A stretch of DNA of 10,037 bases from the NCBI GenBank assembly GCA_902773265.1, contig CACYDZ010000335.1, positions 1-10,037 on the forward strand, in the 5' to 3' direction. Shown piece after piece: positions 6,901 to 10,037 of the stretch; position 1 is the first letter of the stretch, and each line of letters starts with the position of its first letter. Both the position numbers and the translations under genes were made by a program. The notes under the pieces are model-generated. The model had not been told where the DNA came from. It saw only the letters and a program-made list of their open reading frames with translations, and ran no database searches. This stretch comes from an uncultured Ruminococcus sp. Its GTDB lineage: Bacteria; Bacillota; Clostridia; Oscillospirales; Acutalibacteraceae.

Positions 6901-8765
6901 ATACGGGTAAGTCCTTTTATGGCTTTCCACACCTGTTGTATCTCACTGATACTGAGTTTGGTCTGATTGAGTAAAATAAAATGCTTGTCCAAATCCTCGT
7001 CATTAAACAGAACATAACAGTCCGCCTGTAAGGACGAATCCCGTCCTGCACGACCCGCTTCTTGCACATAATTTTCAAGGGAATCGGAAATATCATAATG
7101 AATAACCAGTCCGACATTTGCCTTATCTACACCCATACCAAAAGCCGATGTTGCAACAATCACCTGAATTTCATCATTGATGAACGCTTCCTGATTTTCC
7201 TGTTTTTCACTGCTGTCCATTTTACCGTTGAAAGCTCTTGCCTTAAAACCGTCATCAACCAGTTTCTGAGCAATCTGTCTTGTACGCTTGGTTCTAGATA
7301 CATATACAATAGTGGGACAATGCTTTTGCTCAATAAGTATACGGAGTGTTTCATATTTCTGTTCGTTTGTTTCCTTATACAACACTTCATATCGAAGGTT
7401 AGTACGGGATGCATTGGTAGCAAATAATTCCAGTTTAATATCCAGTTTGTTTTTGAAATACTCTTTTATATCACTGATAACTTTCTGCTTTGCCGTAGCC
7501 GTAAAACAAGACACAGGTATCTGACAATCATTACCTTTTTTCTTCTGTAACTCACGGATAAAATCTCCGATGTACAGATAATCAACACGAAAATCCTGTC
7601 CCCAAGCTGAAAAACAGTGTGCCTCATCTATAACAAAACGGTTGATATGCCGTGATAAAAACAGTCTTTCTATGGTCACTGAACGAAGTGCCTCAGGAGA
7701 GATATAGAGTATCGACGCTATTCCCGATTCTACCCTTTCAATAGCTTCAGCTCTTTCAATAGGACTTAACAAACCGTTGATAGTAACCGCTTCAGCAATA
7801 CCATTTTTTTCAAGATTATCCACTTGGTCTTTCATCAGCGACTGCAAAGGAGAAATAACCACCGTCAAGGCTCGTTCTGTTTCTCCCGCCATAAGTGCCG
7901 GTATTTGAAAAGTAAGAGATTTTCCTCCTCCTGTGGGAAAAATTGCCAGTAAAGATTTATATTCTGTTGCCGCTGAAACAGCATTTTCCTGCAACGGTTC
8001 ACCATTATATTTCCGAAAACTTGTATAGCCAAAATATTTTCTGAGATAAGATATTGGATTCAGCTTTGACTGACAGTATTCACATTTGTGACATGATACA
8101 CTTCTGAGCAGGTGCAACACAGTATCGACTTTAGGATAGTTTATCCGTACCCAGCGAGGTATCAGAGAATGTTCCTCTGTGGCTGAAAGCAATGCAAGAC
8201 AATATGCCAGTTCAACAGGCATTTCGGATATCATATCAGATAACGGAGCATTTTCACAAATTTTATCCAAAAAACGGATTAAGATAGCTGTTTCAAGGTC
8301 ATCTTCTGCTGAGAAACCTATATAAGCAAAAAAGCCTGAAAAATATGGACTGTCTTTAAGCAACATATAGTAAATGAGTTTCAATTCATCGTCCAGTTCT
8401 GAAAAAGCATTGACTTCATCATAAAATAATTCTTTCGCCTTTACAGCATCATTCAGAGGATTATTCAGTTCATCGGTCAGTAATTTGTCGTCTTTCAGCA
8501 GAGAATGATACGGTTTATTCGGAAACAGCATTGGAGATAAGTACAGCGTATCAATATATTTTGTTGTTTCAGAAACTTCAATATATTTTGCATCATGGTT
8601 AATGATGTTATGACCACACAAATATTCCGAATTGGTAATAAAATTGTAAAATTCATAAGACAAACCTGTGTGGAGTTTATCATCGTTCTCATTTACTGCA
8701 CCAAAATCATATATCTTATTGTCAGCTTCACTGACTTCGGTATCTATAAAATAAATATGTTTCAT
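3996..8765 (-). CDS. Exonuclease-RecQ-UvrD fusion protein, double helicase of 1589 residues
   Basis: One very long protein carries three nucleic-acid modules. Residues 1-115 form a DEDD-type 3'-5' exonuclease-like domain: FIDTE (Asp8, Glu10), GHNIINHD (Asp58), NNPLNDA (Asp106). A CHKCEYC cluster follows at 225-231. Residues 236-620 are a RecQ-like SF2 helicase: FPTGGGKS (Lys282), DEAH (380-383), CFTATA (420-425), SAFGMGVD (540-547), QEAGRAGRD (568-576). Residues 620-1000 are probably winged-helix and helical. Residues 1025-1460 are a compact UvrD-like SF1 helicase: AGPGSGKT (1054-1061), DEAQD (1161-1165), VGDDDQNIYQFRG (1189-1201), ENYRSS (1223-1228), STMHKSKGREFD (1412-1423), LYVGMTRA (1443-1450). 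Both motors should move 3'-5'. AGGAGG at 8773-8778, 7 bases before ATG 8765, fixes the start. DNA repair, restart or defence are candidate roles by inference. Confidence 0.92.
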   Translation of the reverse strand: MKHIYFIDTEVSEADNKIYDFGAVNENDDKLHTGLSYEFYNFITNSEYLCGHNIINHDAKYIEVSETTKYIDTLYLSPMLFPNKPYHSLLKDDKLLTDELNNPLNDAVKAKELFYDEVNAFSELDDELKLIYYMLLKDSPYFSGFFAYIGFSAEDDLETAILIRFLDKICENAPLSDMISEMPVELAYCLALLSATEEHSLIPRWVRINYPKVDTVLHLLRSVSCHKCEYCQSKLNPISYLRKYFGYTSFRKYNGEPLQENAVSAATEYKSLLAIFPTGGGKSLTFQIPALMAGETERALTVVISPLQSLMKDQVDNLEKNGIAEAVTINGLLSPIERAEAIERVESGIASILYISPEALRSVTIERLFLSRHINRFVIDEAHCFSAWGQDFRVDYLYIGDFIRELQKKKGNDCQIPVSCFTATAKQKVISDIKEYFKNKLDIKLELFATNASRTNLRYEVLYKETNEQKYETLRILIEQKHCPTIVYVSRTKRTRQIAQKLVDDGFKARAFNGKMDSSEKQENQEAFINDEIQVIVATSAFGMGVDKANVGLVIHYDISDSLENYVQEAGRAGRDSSLQADCYVLFNDEDLDKHFILLNQTKLSISEIQQVWKAIKGLTRINMEVCCSPLEIARQAGWDDSVYDIETRVKTAIQALENAGYIHRGKNVPKIYATSILVKSMTEAIEHIDNSFKFRNDAERTMAKRIIKSLISSKSIAMTGNTDAESRVDYLADRLGIEKEDVIYSIQQMREEGLLADAKDLTAYIQKNDTLNKSKLILRRFQVLETFLLDYIHMDKLCMNYKELNEAALTSGIKTSSVNSIKTLFYYWTIRGYIQKEQNQATNRVIIVPKLSMEHIRENRHNSYHIAECIIDYLFQISDNNINIKSELLVQFSVIELMKVCQKQSSGNISQNQIEEALLFLSKIGALKIEGGFLVLYGGMRIKRLITDNKIRYKLEDYRQLNEFYQQKIQQIHIIGEYANMMVRDYHAALQFVNDYFQMDYKKFLSQYFGGERTKEIKRNITPKKYRQLFNTLSEKQLEIIHDDSSKYIVVSAGPGSGKTKVLVHKLASLLLLEDVKHEQLLMLTFSRAAAIEFKQRLHTLIGNAANFIEIKTFHSYCFDLLGKIGNVETSDNIVRDAVERLCKGDVDLGRITKTVLVIDEAQDMDSHEYRLVEFMMKYNDDMRIIAVGDDDQNIYQFRGSDSKYLKSLITHYNARQYSLTENYRSSISIVSFANRFVKEIPERMKTENIKAVSENLGEVKLIKHSGVNIETALVEDILSVNANGTTCVLTYTNQESLFILGILKQKNIPSKLIQSLDGFDMYDIAEIRFFLKKLSINHTSSVISNEQWNNAVQELQNRYYDSACISVVMNILHTFEETNEKKYRTDFEIFLHESKIEDFYTEEQGIITISTMHKSKGREFDNVYMLINSTNMTSDEEKRKLYVGMTRAKKRLHIHYRGNVFDKFTEYASCSEVDYRTYPKPSELILQLSHKDVYLDFFKDKKELILRLKSGSHLVVECNKLYVNTNGRKFPVLQFSSKCNEKCKQLRASGYVPYDAVIRFICAWKGKEDIKEVAVILADIHFRRDTE

Positions 8766-8772
8766 AAGTTCG

Positions 8773-8778
8773 CCTCCT
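8773..8778 (-). promoter_or_regulatory. Ribosome binding site of the helicase gene
   Basis: AGGAGG on the minus strand, 7 bases before the ATG. It directly abuts the last recognisable codon of the transposase remnant (8781-8779), so the junction of the two sequences lies at or just before this site. Confidence 0.85.
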
Positions 8779-8976
8779 ATAATGTTTGTACTACCACTTG
8801 AATATTCTGTAATAGGAAAGATAAAAATATATGACTATTGTTATAATTTCACTCATGTACATTTTCGTTCGGGAGATTATTTCATCTTTGCTTACTAACC
8901 GATAATGAATACAATAGTCTTCATATTTTTGACAAAAATCGTTTGCATCACAAAATATTGCTAATCGTTCTTCCAC
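8779..8976 (-). pseudogene. IS982-like transposase, N-terminal remnant
   Basis: This 61-codon frame starts at GTG 8976, or at an unseen upstream start. It has the look of the N-terminus of IS982-family transposases: an early FCDANDFCQKYE segment, then MSEIITIVIYFYLSYYRIFKW. In intact members this region reads like LSxSEIMTIxIYFHxSxYRxFKxYY, from memory of the family. Here a TAG (8793-8791) stands where the first of the two Tyr codons is expected. The frame then gives YKHY and runs straight into the helicase ribosome binding site. The DDE catalytic region is missing altogether, so it cannot transpose. Either the element was cut by the arrival of the helicase block or its 3' part was deleted. 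The remnant lies between a promoter and the helicase and is probably its transcribed leader. Confidence 0.65.
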
Positions 8977-9020
8977 TTGAAAGTCTGTCCTTTTCTGGTT
9001 AAATATTTTTGGATACTCTC

Positions 9021-9029
9021 ATTATACCA
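9021..9029 (-). promoter_or_regulatory. Extended -10 promoter, probable promoter of the helicase transcript
   Basis: On the minus strand the sequence reads TGGTATAAT: a perfect TATAAT (9026-9021) with the TGn extension. No good -35 hexamer lies 16-18 bases upstream; that stretch is A-rich on this strand. The site is about 45 bases ahead of the transposase remnant and about 255 ahead of the helicase. No other promoter is seen in front of the helicase, so it may have been inherited from the insertion sequence. Confidence 0.55.
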
Positions 9030-9108
9030 TATTTCAGCCAGATTTTCTTTTTTTTCTGTTTTTATCAAGCCTACATTTTTTTAATGCGTACTAATTAAAA
9101 AATTGAAC

Positions 9109-9226
9109 AAACACTCGTCACTCCAAACAAGTGAGGAATTTTTTTAAGCCCCTCACTTCGTTCAGGGTGACAGACAGCATATATTTATTATTCATAATCA
9201 TAAAAAATGATAGATTTGCTCAATCA
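9109..9226 (+). repeat. Direct repeat, right copy (flanks the helicase block)
   Basis: This is the partner of the repeat at 3605-3687, in the same orientation. AAACACTCGTCAC (9109-9121) matches AAACACTCCTCAC at the left copy. About 30-40 extra bases follow, and then 9149-9226 aligns without gaps to 3610-3687. The stem around the TCATAATC loop is kept with one G-C to A-T double change and one mismatch. No gene is seen in 8977-9415. That stretch holds the extended -10 promoter, a T-rich tract, this repeat and the luxS terminator. Confidence 0.65.
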
Positions 9227-9301
9227 TAAATGCGTATATTTTTGTTTTCTAGAATGTGTCAATTTTTATTATATACCATCAAAAAAATATGTATCAGACA
9301 G

Positions 9302-9338
9302 AAAAGCCCTTAGCTGACAACAACAGCTAAGGGCTTTT
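9302..9338. terminator. Intrinsic terminator downstream of luxS
   Basis: A perfect 15-bp stem pairs 9302-9316 (AAAAGCCCTTAGCTG) with 9324-9338 (CAGCTAAGGGCTTTT) around a 7-base loop. On the minus strand it lies about 80 bases past the luxS stop and ends in four T residues, which suits luxS. The plus strand has a longer T-run (8 bases), so it also blocks rightward transcription towards luxS. Confidence 0.85.
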
Positions 9339-9415
9339 TTTCATTATTCTTTCACTAATCTCTGACAAAATCCATTATTATGTTTACCGCCAAGATGAAA
9401 CTTCAATCCGAAAAT

Positions 9416-9940
9416 TTATGAATCAAAAAACTGCATTCCGCTCTCCGTGATAAGACGCTCCGTTCGTGGATACTCGAAAATGCAGGAATCTTCAGCGTGT
9501 GCCATAAGGTATTCCGTAAATTCCGCCGCATACCATTTTGCCATTTCAAGGTCGTGCATAAGATAGTGTCCACAGTTCTCAGGTGCAGTACCCGGAACTT
9601 CCTTTGCTTCTTTTACTGAACAGAACGAACGCAGAACCAAATCAAAAATCTCCTGTGGCTTGCGACTGCCTTTCAAAATCAGGTAAAAACCCGTCAAACA
9701 CCCCATAGGTCCCCAGTAGATTATCTCGTCTTTCCACTCAGGTTCGTTGCGAAGAAAAGTAGCAATCAGATGTTCCAGCGAATGCATTGCTGCTATGTCA
9801 ATAACAGGCTCTTTGTTTGGTCGTTTAAGTCTGATATCATAGGTTGTAACTGTGTCGCCGCCAACGGAATCCTCACGGCTGAAAAAAATGCCAGGCACGA
9901 TAAAACGGTGGTCTACCGAAAAACTCTGTATCAGTTTCAT
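9416..9940 (-). CDS. luxS: LuxS, S-ribosylhomocysteine lyase (autoinducer-2 synthesis)
   Basis: A cytoplasmic metalloenzyme of the activated methyl cycle. It splits S-ribosylhomocysteine into homocysteine and 4,5-dihydroxy-2,3-pentanedione, which cyclises to AI-2. The 174 residues are slightly longer than the usual 155-170. Diagnostic motifs are the N-terminal SFSVDH..VPG (6-17), TTYDIRLKRPN (32-42), MHSLEHLIATFLRN (52-65), GPMGCLTGFYL (77-87) and ENCGHYLMHD (121-130). The metal ligands His53, His57 and Cys123, the general base Glu56 and the catalytic Cys81 are all present, so it should be active. AAGGAG (9949-9954) sits 8 bases before ATG 9940. The gene has its own promoter and terminator and stands as a single unit. 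No pfs/mtnN or other cycle gene is in the window. Confidence 0.97.
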   Translation of the reverse strand: MKLIQSFSVDHRFIVPGIFFSREDSVGGDTVTTYDIRLKRPNKEPVIDIAAMHSLEHLIATFLRNEPEWKDEIIYWGPMGCLTGFYLILKGSRKPQEIFDLVLRSFCSVKEAKEVPGTAPENCGHYLMHDLEMAKWYAAEFTEYLMAHAEDSCIFEYPRTERLITESGMQFFDS

Positions 9941-9971
9941 TTTTCTGTCTCCTTCTGCAGTATTTGTTCAT

Positions 9972-10000
9972 ATTATACCACAGTTATATTTTCTTGTCTA
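9972..10000 (-). promoter_or_regulatory. luxS promoter
   Basis: On the minus strand, TAGACA (10000-9995, five of six matches to TTGACA) is followed after 17 bases by TATAAT (9977-9972) with a TGn extension (TGGTATAAT). Transcription would start near 9965 and leave a short leader of about 25 bases holding the AAGGAG site. There is no room for a SAM- or SAH-type riboswitch in that leader. Confidence 0.75.
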
Positions 10001-10037
10001 TAAAAGACAGCGGAAAAACGGCAACGGCATGAAAGAA

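Noticed and set aside
7062-7524. Overlapping plus-strand frames of 121 and 78 codons opposite the helicase
   Set aside because: They oppose the RecQ core motifs of the helicase, have hydrophobic low-complexity translations and lack ribosome binding sites.
3996-8765. Two genes (RecQ and UvrD) joined by a missed stop or sequencing error
   Set aside because: The frame is open for 1589 codons. The linker at residues 620-1010 is protein-like throughout, and no internal ribosome binding site and start were noticed near residue 1010.
9770-10003. 77-codon plus-strand frame opposite the luxS start
   Set aside because: It overlaps the conserved N-terminus, ribosome binding site and promoter of luxS and shows no family signature.

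Overview
The window looks like chromosomal DNA of a low-to-medium GC Gram-positive bacterium of the class Clostridia, probably a gut Ruminococcus/Oscillospiraceae-type organism. The evidence is the rlmN-prpC-prkC order, strong AAGGAG/AGGAGG ribosome binding sites, a transmembrane kinase with PASTA repeats, and intergenic hairpin-rich repeats of the kind common in these genomes. The genus is inference.

Bases 1-3480, plus strand: the 3' end of rlmN (23S rRNA/tRNA m2A methyltransferase), then prpC (PP2C phosphatase) and prkC (Ser/Thr kinase with three PASTA domains), closed by a strong hairpin at 3441-3478. The phosphatase and kinase genes are nearly contiguous and form the usual opposing signalling pair. 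The 150 bases between rlmN and prpC hold four successive perfect hairpins. A degenerate inverted copy of three of them lies just past prkC.

Bases 3500-9230: an accessory-looking block on the minus strand. Its core is one 1589-residue protein that joins an N-terminal DEDD-type 3'-5' exonuclease-like domain, a RecQ-type superfamily 2 helicase and a UvrD/PcrA-type superfamily 1 helicase. Just downstream is a small frameshifted gene with its own ribosome binding site. Just upstream is the N-terminal remnant of an IS982-like transposase, which ends a few codons before the helicase ribosome binding site and has an extended -10 promoter in front of it. Two directly repeated ~80 bp elements (3605-3687 and 9109-9226) bracket the block. 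It sits where rsgA usually follows prkC, and it converges on the prkC terminator.

Bases 9300-10037: luxS (S-ribosylhomocysteinase, AI-2 synthesis) on the minus strand, with a recognisable promoter, ribosome binding site and terminator of its own.

The point most worth pursuing is the exonuclease-RecQ-UvrD fusion and its small partner gene, in a setting of transposase debris and repeats. A role in DNA repair or defence is possible but cannot be settled from the sequence.
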